The notes beneath the pieces were generated by a model. That model had not been told where the DNA came from. It saw only the letters and a list, made by a program, of their open reading frames with translations, and did no database searches. Both the position numbers and the translations under genes were made by a program. From Neisseria sp. (GTDB lineage: Bacteria > Pseudomonadota > Gammaproteobacteria > Burkholderiales > Neisseriaceae), in assembly GCA_030531795.1 (NCBI GenBank), contig JAUNMN010000002.1, positions 1 through 64,000 on the forward strand: DNA of 64,000 bases. The letters run 5' to 3'. The first letter of the stretch is position 1; every line of letters begins with the position of its first letter. Of this stretch, positions 18,130 to 27,390 are shown piece by piece.

Positions 18130-19812
18130 TTAATGCTTTGCCTGCTCGTGTTTAATCACTTCATCGGCAATGCCCATTGCCTGAAAACTATCGGGGTCTG
18201 CCAAACGCCACATCGTGTCCAACACGGGGCGACCACATTCTCCCGTCAGCAACGAACCTGTTTGAATGAACTGATAGTGTTCCGACAACAACTTAATCCA
18301 ACCGTCTGGCTGGCGACGCACGATGTGGTGCGGTTTGAGTTCGGTTGGGTGCGTCAAACCTGCCGTACCCACAATTTCTGCCAAGGATTTCAAAGTGTTG
18401 GCATGGAAATTTTTCACGCGTTCAGACTTGTCTGGCACGTCCAAAGCCTTTTGACGCGATGCGTCTTGAGTTGCCACGCCAGTCGGGCATTTATTTGTAT
18501 GGCATGAACGCGATTGAATACAGCCCACCGCAAACATAAAGCCACGCGCGCTGTTGCACCAATCCGCGCCCAAACTCATCATTTTGGCGATGTCAAAACC
18601 GCTGACCAATTTGCCGCTCACGCCCACGCGAATTTTGTCGCGTATGCCTGCGCCCACCAGCGTGTTTTGCACGAAAATCAAAGCGTCCACCAAAGGCATG
18701 CCGATGGAATCCATGAATTCTACAGGTGCCGCGCCCGTGCCGCCTTCCGCGCCGTCAATCACGATGAAATCGGGGTAATTGTCTTCTTCCATCATCGCTT
18801 TCACAATCGCCATAAATTCCCACGGCATACCGATACACAGTTTGAAACCCACAGGTTTGCCGCCCGACAATTCGCGCAATTGTTGCCAGAATTTCACCAA
18901 CTCGCGCGGGGTAGAAAACGCAGGGTGTCCCGCTGGCGAAATGCAATCCACGCCCATCGGAATGTCGCGGGTTTTGGCGATTTCGGGCGTGATTTTGGAC
19001 GCTGGCAACACGCCGCCTTTACCTGGTTTCGCACCTTGTGAAAGTTTGATTTCAATCATTTTCACTTGCGGCAAAGCGGCACGCAGGGCAAAGGTTTCGG
19101 GGTTGAAATTGCCGTCTGCATCGCGACAACCAAAATAGCCCGTGCCGATTTCCCAAATCAAATCGCCGCCGTGTTTTTGGTGATACGGACTGATGCTGCC
19201 CTCGCCTGTGTCGTGGGCAAAATCGCCCATCGCCGCGCCCTTGTTCAAAGCCTCAATCGCTGCCGCCGACAACGCCCCAAAACTCATCGCCGAAATATTA
19301 AACACCGATAAATCATAAGGTTGACTACAACGTTCATTGCCCACCTTCACTTTAAACTTGTAATCGGCGATTTTGTGGCTGTTGCCCGAATGCAAAAACC
19401 ACTCGCTGCCCGTTTTGTTCAAATCTTTCAGGCTGCCGAATGCAGTTGTGCTGTCCACATTTTTGGCACGTTGATACACAATTGAGCGTTGCTGGCGTGA
19501 AAACGGCACTTCTTCTTGGTCGTCTTCCAAAAAATACTGGCGAATTTCGGGGCGAAAGTTTTCCAGTAAAAAGCGAATGTGTCCCGCAATCGGGTAGTTG
19601 CGCAAAATCGCGTGGCGTTTTTGACGCATATCATGCACGCCCAACAGCGTCAGCGCAAACGCAATCGCAAACAGCCACCAAATCTGTAACGCCAAAGCCA
19701 ACACCGACACCGCCGCCACCAGCCAAAACAAGGCAAAACGCGGCAACACCAAAAAAGCGTAGTTCGCCGCGCGGTTTTTAGAAGGCTTGGGATATTCAGG
19801 TTTTTGAGTCAT
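18130..19812 (-). CDS. FMN-binding glutamate synthase family protein
   Basis: The ATG at 19812 is preceded by AGGAA and is preferred to an upstream TTG. Two or three membrane helices occur at about 20-65, followed by a large glutamate-synthase central/FMN domain: NISAMSFGALSAAAIEALNKGA, DLIWEIGTGYFGCR, EIKLSQGAKPGKGGVLP, DGAEGGTGAAP, and the Fe-S-type motif CIQSRSCHTNKCPTGVATQD. The protein (560 residues) lacks the glutaminase domain of GltB, so it is a stand-alone member with unknown substrate. No partner gene adjoins it. Confidence 0.85.
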   Translation of the reverse strand: MTQKPEYPKPSKNRAANYAFLVLPRFALFWLVAAVSVLALALQIWWLFAIAFALTLLGVHDMRQKRHAILRNYPIAGHIRFLLENFRPEIRQYFLEDDQEEVPFSRQQRSIVYQRAKNVDSTTAFGSLKDLNKTGSEWFLHSGNSHKIADYKFKVKVGNERCSQPYDLSVFNISAMSFGALSAAAIEALNKGAAMGDFAHDTGEGSISPYHQKHGGDLIWEIGTGYFGCRDADGNFNPETFALRAALPQVKMIEIKLSQGAKPGKGGVLPASKITPEIAKTRDIPMGVDCISPAGHPAFSTPRELVKFWQQLRELSGGKPVGFKLCIGMPWEFMAIVKAMMEEDNYPDFIVIDGAEGGTGAAPVEFMDSIGMPLVDALIFVQNTLVGAGIRDKIRVGVSGKLVSGFDIAKMMSLGADWCNSARGFMFAVGCIQSRSCHTNKCPTGVATQDASRQKALDVPDKSERVKNFHANTLKSLAEIVGTAGLTHPTELKPHHIVRRQPDGWIKLLSEHYQFIQTGSLLTGECGRPVLDTMWRLADPDSFQAMGIADEVIKHEQAKH

Positions 19813-19910
19813 CGGTTTTCCATTCCTATTCAAAGCAGTGGCGGATTATACGCAAAAACGCTCGCCGCCCTGTTCAAATTCCACAATCAAAAGCATAAAC
19901 AAAATGAACT

Positions 19911-19945
19911 GATGCCGTCTGCAGTTTCTGTCTGCAGACGGCATC
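19911..19945 (-). terminator. 14-bp uptake-sequence hairpin after phhB
   Basis: GATGCCGTCTGCAG at 19911-19924 pairs perfectly with CTGCAGACGGCATC at 19932-19945 with a 7-base loop. On the minus strand it begins 16 bp after the phhB stop and is followed by TTCATTTTG. Confidence 0.7.
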
Positions 19946-19960
19946 GCCTTACTGTTCCGA

Positions 19961-20299
19961 TTATTCAGCCAACAAATCGGTTTTCGCCGCCATAATAAAA
20001 TCGTTGCGGTGCAAACCTTTGATGCTGTGCGACCACCAAGTAACCGTAACCTTGCCCCATTCGGTCAAAATCCCAGGGTGATGCCCTTCAGCTTCCGCCA
20101 AATCCGCCAAACGGTTGCTAAACTCCATCGCCAGTTTGAAGTTTTTAAACTTAAACTCGCGTTGCAATTGCAACACACCGTCCACCACAATCGGCTGCCA
20201 TTCAGGAATCATCTTGATTAAGCTCGCCAACTCTTCATCGCTCACTTTCGGCGCATCGGCACGGCAGGCTTCACACGCTTGTTTACTCAATTCGCTCAT
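19961..20299 (-). CDS. phhB: pterin-4a-carbinolamine dehydratase
   Basis: Recycles the tetrahydrobiopterin-type cofactor used by phenylalanine hydroxylase. The start at 20299 follows AGGAGAAAACC; the open frame extends seven codons further without a better site. The 112-residue protein shows [31 protein letters not shown], including the family His-His-Pro and the later Trp/His. It lies downstream of phhA on the same strand with a 20-bp uptake palindrome between them, so the pair forms a phenylalanine catabolism unit. Confidence 0.93.
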   Translation of the reverse strand: MSELSKQACEACRADAPKVSDEELASLIKMIPEWQPIVVDGVLQLQREFKFKNFKLAMEFSNRLADLAEAEGHHPGILTEWGKVTVTWWSHSIKGLHRNDFIMAAKTDLLAE

Positions 20300-20407
20300 G
20301 GTTTTCTCCTTGTGTTTCACTTAGTTATCAAACAACTGCTTCAAAATCCTTGGCTTTCACGCGCCACATTCGCAGCCATCAAGCCAAGTTCATCTCACAC
20401 GTTCACA

Positions 20408-20427
20408 ATGCCGTCTGCAGACGGCAT
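20408..20427. repeat. perfect 20-bp uptake palindrome touching the phhA stop
   Basis: ATGCCGTCTGCAGACGGCAT, two uptake words overlapping by TGCA. The phhA TGA shares its last two bases with the GATGCC start of the word on the minus strand. Confidence 0.8.
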
Positions 20428-21215
20428 CAGTCCGCCAAACTCGGATGCGGCGCAAACATGCCCTGCTCCATTGCCTTTTTCACTTCGCCCATGATGTCGC
20501 TTTGCGCCACTTCAAACAGCGTGTCCACCTTGTCCAAAACATAGTAAATCGGCTGAATGCGGTCGATGCGATACGGCGTACGCAACACATCATTGATGTT
20601 AAATTCACGATATTCAGGCTTGCCGCTCAAAGCGTATTCCGTTTCCGACGGCGAACTCAAAATGCCACCGCCATAAATACGTTTATTTTCCGCATTGCCA
20701 ACCAAGCCAAATTCAATCGTAAACCAGTACAAACGCGCCAAAAACACGCGTTCTTCCTTGCTCGCCGCCAAACCCAGTTTGCCATAAGTTTCATTAAACG
20801 CCGCAAACGCAGGGTGCGTCAGCAAAGGGCAATGTCCCGCAATTTCATGAAAAATATCAGGCTCTTGAATGTAATCAAAGTCTTCGCGACGACGAATAAA
20901 CGTTGCCACAGGAAACGATTTATCCGCCAGCAAAGCAAAAAATTTGCCAAACGAAATCAGCGCAGGCACAGCCGCCGTTTTCCAACCCGTTTCGCGTTGC
21001 AACACCGCATCAATCTCGCCCAACTGCGGAATGCGGTCGTGCGGCAAATTCAATTTCGCCAAACCATTCAAATATTCATCACAAGCACGATTCGGCAAAT
21101 TTGCCTGTTGTCGCACAATTAAATCATGCCAAACCGAATTTTCTTCGCATGAATATTCAATAAAACCATTTTCATCGGCAGTATGTGCCACATAGCCGTG
21201 TGCGTATTGTTCCAT
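20427..21215 (-). CDS. phhA: phenylalanine 4-monooxygenase
   Basis: Converts phenylalanine to tyrosine with molecular oxygen and a pterin. The 262-residue bacterial-type enzyme has the iron site PDIFHEIAGHCPLL (H123, H128) and the third ligand E168 in FTIEFGLV. An AGGAGTGA ribosome site precedes the ATG at 21215. It is divergent from the photolyase, with a 249-bp AT-rich gap. It is cotranscribed, by position, with the dehydratase gene phhB. Confidence 0.95.
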   Translation of the reverse strand: MEQYAHGYVAHTADENGFIEYSCEENSVWHDLIVRQQANLPNRACDEYLNGLAKLNLPHDRIPQLGEIDAVLQRETGWKTAAVPALISFGKFFALLADKSFPVATFIRRREDFDYIQEPDIFHEIAGHCPLLTHPAFAAFNETYGKLGLAASKEERVFLARLYWFTIEFGLVGNAENKRIYGGGILSSPSETEYALSGKPEYREFNINDVLRTPYRIDRIQPIYYVLDKVDTLFEVAQSDIMGEVKKAMEQGMFAPHPSLAD

Positions 21216-21394
21216 TTCTCACTCCTATCAAAAGCAGAAAATTGCTTTAATAAAAATATTTTTGTTATAAAATACCAAAAATACCAAACACAACAGAATG
21301 TAATAATGAATTTGTTGGCAGTTTGGCATTGTTATTGCCAAAAATCAAGCATTTTTTGCAATCTTATTTTTTGCCATCTGCAACCGATAAAAGC

Positions 21395-21423
21395 TACAAG
21401 AAAATCTGGAAAAACCTTATAAT
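21395..21423 (+). promoter_or_regulatory. candidate promoter for the photolyase gene
   Basis: A perfect TATAAT at 21418-21423 lies 41 bp before the phrB start; at the expected spacing the -35 region reads TACAAG, a poor match. The rest of the 249-bp gap between phhA and phrB is AT-rich and shows no other feature. Confidence 0.35.
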
Positions 21424-21464
21424 ACAAACCCTTTTCTTTTTCGCTGCGACAAAAGGCAAGATTC

Positions 21465-22688
21465 ATGGACAAAATCGGTTTGCTGTATTTTCACAAGGAT
21501 TTGCGTTGCCAACACAACGCCGCCCTTGCCGCCGCCAGCCACAGCGATTTGCCCTTAGCCGCTGTGTATTTTTTGCCAGCAGAACATGGTTTGAATTTCA
21601 AACAATACACATTTTTGCAACAATCTTTGCAGGATTTGCAGCACAATCTGCTCAAATTGCACATTCCTTTGCACGTTTTGCCTTATTCTGTTCACGAATT
21701 GCCCAAATTAGCACAACAGTGGCGAGTTGCCGAAATATTCAGCAATCAGAACAATGATTTAAATGAATCGCTTCAACGCCAACTTACCGAACACGGTTGC
21801 CGTCTGCACTTATTTCCTGAATACGCCGTTTTGCCGCAAGCCAGTCAAATCGCCAGCGAATCGACGTTTAGCCAAGCGTGGCTTGCCGCTTTGCCGTCTG
21901 CAGAACATTTGTTAAAACAAGAGTTTAAGATAACAATCAAAACCAACAATCTCACGGTTTTGCCCGAAATCTGGCAACGCGCTACGCCGATAAACGCACC
22001 CAACCACAGCGTCATTCATGGCGGCGAAACCGCAGCACAAAAGCAACTCATTGATTTACAAAAAAGATTATCCGAATACGAACACCAGCAGCCTTTTCCT
22101 GCACGCCAAGCCGAAGCGCGATTGTCGCCCTATTTGCGATTTGGCTGCATCGCGTGGCAACAGCTTTTGGCAGTTGCCAGCGAAAATCGTTTTTTATTGA
22201 ATTTATGCTGCAAAAGAGATTTTTATCGCCAACTGATGCCAAAAATAACGCCAACAACAACAACACTTTCTGCTACAGAATCCGAAATTTTACAGCGTTG
22301 GCAACAAGGCAAAACGGGCTATCCTTTGATTGACGCGGCAATGCGTTGTTTGACGCAAACGGGTTTATTGCACGCCGATTTGCGGGCGGCAGCGGCACAA
22401 TTTTTGTGCCACTTTGCGCCGAACGCCTGCGATTTAGGTGCGCACTATTTTGCTGAACATTTGCTGGATTTTGATGAAAAACTCAATCAAATCAACTGGC
22501 AAAAAGCACAACATCAGTCCTTTGTCGCGCCCAACATGCTTGCCCAACGTTGCGACCCAGACGGGCGTTTCACTCGCCGTTTTCTGCCTGAGTTGGCGCA
22601 TTTGAATGTGCAATATTTACACACGCCGTGGCTGGCGGCGCACCACATTGAAACCCACGATTATCCGTCGCCCTTGCCTTTGCCGTGA
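21465..22688 (+). CDS. phrB: deoxyribodipyrimidine photolyase
   Basis: Light-driven repair of pyrimidine dimers. The 407-residue protein has the amino-terminal alpha/beta antenna domain (LLYFHKDLRCQHNAAL, PLAAVYFLP) and the helical FAD domain, with ARLSPYLRFGCIAW, DFYRQLMPK, GYPLIDAAMRCLTQTGLLHADLRAAAAQFLCHF and FDEKLNQINWQ. It is shorter than the roughly 470-residue E. coli enzyme and the FAD-binding region is somewhat divergent, so a cryptochrome-like relative is possible, but the overall pattern favours a CPD photolyase. Confidence 0.85.
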   Translation: MDKIGLLYFHKDLRCQHNAALAAASHSDLPLAAVYFLPAEHGLNFKQYTFLQQSLQDLQHNLLKLHIPLHVLPYSVHELPKLAQQWRVAEIFSNQNNDLNESLQRQLTEHGCRLHLFPEYAVLPQASQIASESTFSQAWLAALPSAEHLLKQEFKITIKTNNLTVLPEIWQRATPINAPNHSVIHGGETAAQKQLIDLQKRLSEYEHQQPFPARQAEARLSPYLRFGCIAWQQLLAVASENRFLLNLCCKRDFYRQLMPKITPTTTTLSATESEILQRWQQGKTGYPLIDAAMRCLTQTGLLHADLRAAAAQFLCHFAPNACDLGAHYFAEHLLDFDEKLNQINWQKAQHQSFVAPNMLAQRCDPDGRFTRRFLPELAHLNVQYLHTPWLAAHHIETHDYPSPLPLP

Positions 22689-22815
22689 ACGTGATGCCGA
22701 AAGAACTGCAGACGGCACAATTTGCGATAAAACCTTGCAACGCCTTGCATTTTATTATGTCAAAAGCAGCACAAAAATAAGTTTAATCCATTGTATTGAA
22801 AAGAAATTAAAAAAC

Positions 22816-23103
22816 ATGAACAGCCAAACCCTAATTCAAAAACTGCCTTTTATCGGACGCAATATAGCATTTTTCATCGCGATGACCGCATCTTTATTGC
22901 TCTGGCGATACGGCGACGTGCCGAGCGTGCCGCTGTTTGCCGCGATTGTGTACGCATTTTTCGGCGCATTGCTGGCGATGGCGGCGGCGATTTTGGCTTT
23001 GAGCCAACGCCTGCCCAGCGGCGTGATTATTCAATCTTTGCTGCTGATGTTGTGGCAAATCGGTTTGCCTTTAATGGTGATGAACAAACTAGCAAATATT
23101 TGA
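22816..23103 (+). CDS. 95-residue inner-membrane protein, unknown
   Basis: Starting at the ATG at 22816, the protein MNSQTLIQKLPFIGRN continues into three hydrophobic segments at about 17-33, 40-62 and 70-90. It has no recognisable motif. It ends 16 bp before thiO and is probably in the same transcript, which may only reflect position. The upstream 127 bp after phrB contain one uptake word and nothing else clear. Confidence 0.7.
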   Translation: MNSQTLIQKLPFIGRNIAFFIAMTASLLLWRYGDVPSVPLFAAIVYAFFGALLAMAAAILALSQRLPSGVIIQSLLLMLWQIGLPLMVMNKLANI

Positions 23104-23119
23104 TTAACAAGGAATAAAC

Positions 23120-24202
23120 ATGAAAATCGCAGTACTGGGCGGCGGTTTAATCGGACGTTTACTCGCATGGCGACTGGCAGATTTGCCTGTGCAGACGGCA
23201 TTGTTTGAACGCGGCACAGCCAACGGCGAACAGTCCGCCGCCTACATCGCCGCCGCCATGCTGTCACCTTTAGCTGAATCGATTGAAGCGACGCCACAAG
23301 TGATTGATTTGGGTAAACAAAGTTTGAATTTGTGGCAAGAAATTTTGCCACAATTGCCACGCCCCGTGTTTTTCCAACAAAACGGCAGTTTGGTCGTGTG
23401 GCACGCACAAGACGGCGCACTTTTTCAGCAATTTCAACAACATCTGTATTCAGCCACTCAAACATCGGGAGAAATGTGGCAGACGCAACACATCGCCCAA
23501 GCCGAGCCACAACTGGCGCAGCGTTTTCGTTCCGCCCTGTTTTTGCCACAAGAAGCGCAGCTGGACAATCGCCAAGTTTTGCTGACTTTGGCAGATGCTT
23601 TGAGCCAAAAAAACGTGCTGTGTCGTTGGCAAACCGAACATGAAGCCACTGATTTACAAGACCATTTTGACTGGGTTATCGATTGTCGCGGCACGGGTGC
23701 AAAGCAGCAATGGCACAGTGCAGACGGCAGCCGTCTGCGCGGCGTGCGTGGCGAAGTGGCACGCGTTTACGCACCCGAAATCACGCTCAATCGCCCTGTT
23801 CGCCTACTTCATCCGCGCTATCCGCTCTACATCGCGCCCAAAGAAAATCATGTTTTTGTCATCGGCGCAACCCAACTAGAAAGCGAAAGCACCGCGCCTG
23901 TCAGCGTGCGTTCGGGTTTGGAATTGCTGTCGGCTTTGTACGCGGTTCACCCCGCTTTTGGCGAAGCGCAAATTTTGGAGCTGGCGAGCAATATTCGCCC
24001 AACTTTGCATCATCACAATCCCGAAATTCGTTTTCATAAGCAAAAAAAATTGATTGAAGTCAATGGATTATTTAGACACGGCTTCATGATTTCGCCAGCG
24101 GTTAGCGCCGCCGCCGCACGTTTGGTGCAAGATTTAACGCAAGGCAACACGCCGCCTGATGTGGACAAAGAAACGGGTTTGCCGTTTATTGAAATCACTT
24201 AA
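23120..24202 (+). CDS. thiO: glycine oxidase ThiO
   Basis: FAD enzyme that oxidises glycine to the iminoglycine used by ThiG for the thiazole ring. The 360-residue protein opens with the dinucleotide fold IAVLGGGLIGRLLAWRLAD and has DAO-family motifs VIDCRGTGAK, LRGVRGEVARVYAPEI, YIAPKENHVFVIGATQLES and GLFRHGFMISPAVSAAAARLV. It heads thiO-thiS-yciA-thiG. No TPP riboswitch is visible before it, unlike thiC. Confidence 0.93.
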   Translation: MKIAVLGGGLIGRLLAWRLADLPVQTALFERGTANGEQSAAYIAAAMLSPLAESIEATPQVIDLGKQSLNLWQEILPQLPRPVFFQQNGSLVVWHAQDGALFQQFQQHLYSATQTSGEMWQTQHIAQAEPQLAQRFRSALFLPQEAQLDNRQVLLTLADALSQKNVLCRWQTEHEATDLQDHFDWVIDCRGTGAKQQWHSADGSRLRGVRGEVARVYAPEITLNRPVRLLHPRYPLYIAPKENHVFVIGATQLESESTAPVSVRSGLELLSALYAVHPAFGEAQILELASNIRPTLHHHNPEIRFHKQKKLIEVNGLFRHGFMISPAVSAAAARLVQDLTQGNTPPDVDKETGLPFIEIT

Positions 24203-24265
24203 ATCGAGATTTGCAGACGGCATCAGCCAAAATATCCAAATAAAATCATACCATTAGGAGAACAC

Positions 24266-24460
24266 ATGAACATTATTTTAAACGGCAAAGCAACCTTTTT
24301 CACAGCGCGCACTTTAGCCGATTTAATCGCCGAAACCGCGCCGCAAAAGCCATTTGCTGCGGCGGTGAACACGGTTTTTGTGCCGAAAAGTCGTTATGAA
24401 ACCACGCTGTTACAGGAAAATGACCAAGTGGAAATCGTGCGTCCTGTGGTGGGCGGTTGA
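24266..24460 (+). CDS. thiS: sulfur carrier protein ThiS
   Basis: A 64-residue ubiquitin-fold protein ending in the essential Gly-Gly (RPVVGG), which is adenylated and thiocarboxylated to deliver sulfur to ThiG. A TAGGAGAA ribosome site precedes the ATG at 24266. The internal LNGK start and QENDQVEIVRPVVGG end are typical. It sits between thiO and yciA. Confidence 0.94.
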   Translation: MNIILNGKATFFTARTLADLIAETAPQKPFAAAVNTVFVPKSRYETTLLQENDQVEIVRPVVGG

Positions 24461-24536
24461 TGGACACTGCAGACGGCAGGCGACAGATGCCGCCTGCAGT
24501 TAAAGATATTTATTAAAATCAAATAGAAAGAATAAG

Positions 24537-24938
24537 ATGAACAAACCAACACACAGCCAACCCGCTGGCAAATTATTGTTGCGCACGCTGGCGATGCCTG
24601 AACAAAACAACCCAAACGGCCATATTTTTGGCGGCTGGATAATGTCGCAAATGGATTTGGCAACGGGTTTGCTGGCGGCGGAAACCGCGCAAGGTCGGGT
24701 AACGACAGTGGCAGTGGACAAGTTATCATTTTGGCAAGCGATTTTGGCGGGCGACGTAGTCAATTGTTATGGCGAAGTCATCAAAATCGGCAATACTTCC
24801 TTGCAAATCAAGGTGGAAGTGTGGATTGAGCGTTTGATGAACGAAGAAGTGCGCGGTTTGGAGCTGGCTGCCGATGCGGTGTTTACCTATGTTGCGGTGG
24901 ACAAAAACGGCGTGCCGCGTCCCGTGCAAAACACGTAA
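24537..24938 (+). CDS. yciA: acyl-CoA thioesterase, YciA type
   Basis: A 133-residue hotdog-fold protein with the YciA pattern RTLAMPEQNNPNGHIFGGWIMSQMDLATG, in which the Asn/His/Asp region forms the active site, followed by VTTVAVDKLSFWQAILAGDVV. These enzymes hydrolyse a range of acyl-CoAs. It lies between thiS and thiG, an odd place for a lipid enzyme; spacing (76 bp before, 48 bp after) allows a shared transcript. No thiamine role is evident. Confidence 0.9.
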   Translation: MNKPTHSQPAGKLLLRTLAMPEQNNPNGHIFGGWIMSQMDLATGLLAAETAQGRVTTVAVDKLSFWQAILAGDVVNCYGEVIKIGNTSLQIKVEVWIERLMNEEVRGLELAADAVFTYVAVDKNGVPRPVQNT

Positions 24939-24986
24939 ATCACACCCAAAAATCTTTTATTTTCAATCAACGGAACTGCAGACGGC

Positions 24987-25781
24987 ATGGATAATTTCAC
25001 TTTATACCAAGAAACGTTTTCATCACGACTTTTGCTCGGCACGGCGGCTTATCCCAGTGCCAGCGTGTTACAAGAATCGGTGCAAGCCGCCCAGCCCGCG
25101 ATGATAACCGTGTCGCTGCGTCGCGCAGGTTCGGCAGGCGAAACGCACGGACAAGGTTTTTGGGATTTGTTGCAAACCCTAAATTGCCCCGTTTTGCCCA
25201 ACACCGCAGGTTGCCAAAGCGTGCAAGAAGCCATCAGCACCGCCCAAATGGCACGCGAAGTGTTTGAAACCGACTGGATTAAACTCGAACTCATCGGCGA
25301 CGACGACACCTTGCAACCCGACGTGTTTCAACTGGTGGAAGCCGCGGATTACCTGATTCGCGACGGCTTCAAAGTGTTGCCCTATTGCACCGAAGATTTG
25401 ATTGCCTGCCGCCGTTTGTTGGACGTGGGCTGCCAAGCACTGATGCCATGGGCAGCACCCATCGGCACAGGTCTGGGCGTGGTACACGAATACGCCCTGC
25501 GCGTCTTGCGCGAACGCTTGCCCACCACACCGCTGATTATCGACGCAGGTTTGGGCAAACCCTCGCAGGCGGCACAAGTGATGGAATGGGGCTACGACGG
25601 CGTGTTGCTCAACACCGCCGTGTCGCGCTCGGGCAATCCCGTTGCCATGGCAAACGCCTTCGCCCAAGCCACTCAAGCAGGTCGCACCGCCTACCTCGCC
25701 CAACCCATCGTGCCACGCGAACAAGCCCAAGCCAGCACGCCTGTGGTCGGCACACCGTTTTGGCACAGCGCAGAATATTGA
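24987..25781 (+). CDS. thiG: thiazole synthase ThiG
   Basis: Forms the thiazole phosphate from deoxyxylulose phosphate, iminoglycine and ThiS thiocarboxylate. The 264-residue TIM-barrel protein has the conserved SRLLLGTAAYPS, VSLRR, LPNTAGCQ, WIKLELIGDD, GCQALMPWAAPIGTGLGV, LIIDAGLGKPSQAAQVMEWGYDGVLLNTAVS and ends at a terminator. The last gene of thiO-thiS-yciA-thiG. Confidence 0.96.
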   Translation: MDNFTLYQETFSSRLLLGTAAYPSASVLQESVQAAQPAMITVSLRRAGSAGETHGQGFWDLLQTLNCPVLPNTAGCQSVQEAISTAQMAREVFETDWIKLELIGDDDTLQPDVFQLVEAADYLIRDGFKVLPYCTEDLIACRRLLDVGCQALMPWAAPIGTGLGVVHEYALRVLRERLPTTPLIIDAGLGKPSQAAQVMEWGYDGVLLNTAVSRSGNPVAMANAFAQATQAGRTAYLAQPIVPREQAQASTPVVGTPFWHSAEY

Positions 25782-25849
25782 GTGGCGTGTAACTGGTTTG
25801 CGTGAATATTGTTTGAATAAACGCTGTTTGAATTGACTGAAATGCAAAA

Positions 25850-25894
25850 GATGCCGTCTGCGGCTAAAGAAATTTCTCAACCGCAGACGGCATC
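25850..25894. terminator. bidirectional uptake-sequence hairpin between thiG and aldehyde dehydrogenase
   Basis: GATGCCGTCTGCGG at 25850-25863 pairs perfectly with CCGCAGACGGCATC at 25881-25894, a 14-bp stem. The 17-base loop holds the small palindrome AGAAATTTCT. Convergent genes end on either side. Confidence 0.75.
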
Positions 25895-25911
25895 TTTATA
25901 TCAAACTTGAT

Positions 25912-27390
25912 TTAACCCACAAACCAAATCGTTTTCGCTTGGGTATATTGCTCAAACGCTTCCACGCCTTTGTCGCGACCGCCGAAGCCCGATTGTTTGT
26001 AGCCGCCAAACGGGGTGGCGATGTTGCCTTCGGAGAAACCGTTTACCGACACCGTGCCTGCCTTGATTTGACGGGCAACTCTTTGAGCGCGTTGCATGTT
26101 TTGGGTGTAGAACGAAGCTGCCAAACCGTAATCCGACTGATTCGCCAGTTTCACGGCTTCTGCTTCGCTCTCAAAAGTCGTTACCGCCAAAATCGGACCG
26201 AAGATTTCTTCTTTGAAGATGGTCATATCGGCTGTTACTTCGTCAACAATGGTCGGTTCGATGTACCAACCGCTGCCCAAATTGCTGTGGATTGTGCCGC
26301 CCAAAACCAGTTTGCCACCTTCTTGTTGGGCGATTTCGAGGTATTTTTTGACTTTGGCAAAATGGGCTTCTTCAATCATCGGCCCCAAATTCACGCTTTC
26401 GTCGCGCGGGTCGCCCAATTTCCACGCGCTCATGCCGTCTGCAAGTTTGGCAAGTAATTCATCTTTAATGCTTTTGTCCACAATCAAACGCGAACCACAG
26501 CTACAGTTTTCGCTCATATTCCAAAACGCGGCTGCCAAAATAGAAGGCACGGCTGCGTCCAAATCGGCATCGGCAAACACGATTTGCGGGCTTTTGCCGC
26601 CGCATTCCAACACGATTTCTTTCAAATTGCTTTGGGCTGAGTATTGCAAGAAATAGCGCCCCACTTCGGTTGAACCCGTAAACGCCACCATGTCCACATC
26701 GGGGTGTACGCCCAAAGCCTTGCCGACTTTTTCGCCCAAACCGTTGACCAAAGTCAAAGCTGCAGACGGCACACCTGCTTCGTGTGCCAATTGCACCAAG
26801 CGATAGGCACTCAATGGCGTGAGTTCGGCTGGCTTCACAATCACCGAATTGCCTGCCGCCAAAGCGGGCACAACTTTCCATGCGAACATTTGGGCTGGGA
26901 AATTCCACGGCAACACACAGCCCACCACGCCAACAGGTTCATGCACAATCAAACCCAACGCATCATTGCCTGTGGGCGCAACCTTGCCGAAGGCTTTGTC
27001 AGCGTATTCGGCGTAAAAATAAAAGGCTTCCAAGGTGGCAGGCATGTCGGTGTTGCGGCACTCACTAATCGGCTTGCCTGCATCAATGCAGTCTAAAGCG
27101 GCGATTTCTTCGGCGTTTTCCTCAATTAAACGACACCAGCGCAACAGAATTTCACGGCGTTCGCTCGGCGATAAACCTGCCCAAACCTGTTCTTCAAATG
27201 CCGCCCGTGCCGCCTGCACTGCCGCATCCACATCCGACTCATCGCCATCTGCCAAATAACCGATGATGCTGTTGTCAATCGGCGTGCGGTTTTCCAGTTT
27301 GGCTGCAGCTTCTGGGTGATTCGGAATCAGATGACCTGTCCAAAACGTGCCGTCTGCAGCTTGTTTAAAAATGTCTTGTTGTGTCGCCAT
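25912..27390 (-). CDS. NAD(P)-dependent aldehyde dehydrogenase
   Basis: The start at 27390 is preceded by GGAGAA; upstream extension of the frame has no support. The 492-residue protein has the full ALDH set: N163 in PWNFP, the cofactor loop FTGSTEVG, E262 in LECGGKSPQ, and the catalytic C296 in NMSENCSCGSR. The carboxyl EIFGPILAV and FGGYKQSGFGGRDKGVEAFEQYTQAKTIW motifs resemble the betaine/aminobutyraldehyde dehydrogenase branch. Substrate cannot be assigned. Downstream of oxyR on the same strand, but separated by about 295 bp, so probably its own unit. Confidence 0.85.
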   Translation of the reverse strand: MATQQDIFKQAADGTFWTGHLIPNHPEAAAKLENRTPIDNSIIGYLADGDESDVDAAVQAARAAFEEQVWAGLSPSERREILLRWCRLIEENAEEIAALDCIDAGKPISECRNTDMPATLEAFYFYAEYADKAFGKVAPTGNDALGLIVHEPVGVVGCVLPWNFPAQMFAWKVVPALAAGNSVIVKPAELTPLSAYRLVQLAHEAGVPSAALTLVNGLGEKVGKALGVHPDVDMVAFTGSTEVGRYFLQYSAQSNLKEIVLECGGKSPQIVFADADLDAAVPSILAAAFWNMSENCSCGSRLIVDKSIKDELLAKLADGMSAWKLGDPRDESVNLGPMIEEAHFAKVKKYLEIAQQEGGKLVLGGTIHSNLGSGWYIEPTIVDEVTADMTIFKEEIFGPILAVTTFESEAEAVKLANQSDYGLAASFYTQNMQRAQRVARQIKAGTVSVNGFSEGNIATPFGGYKQSGFGGRDKGVEAFEQYTQAKTIWFVG

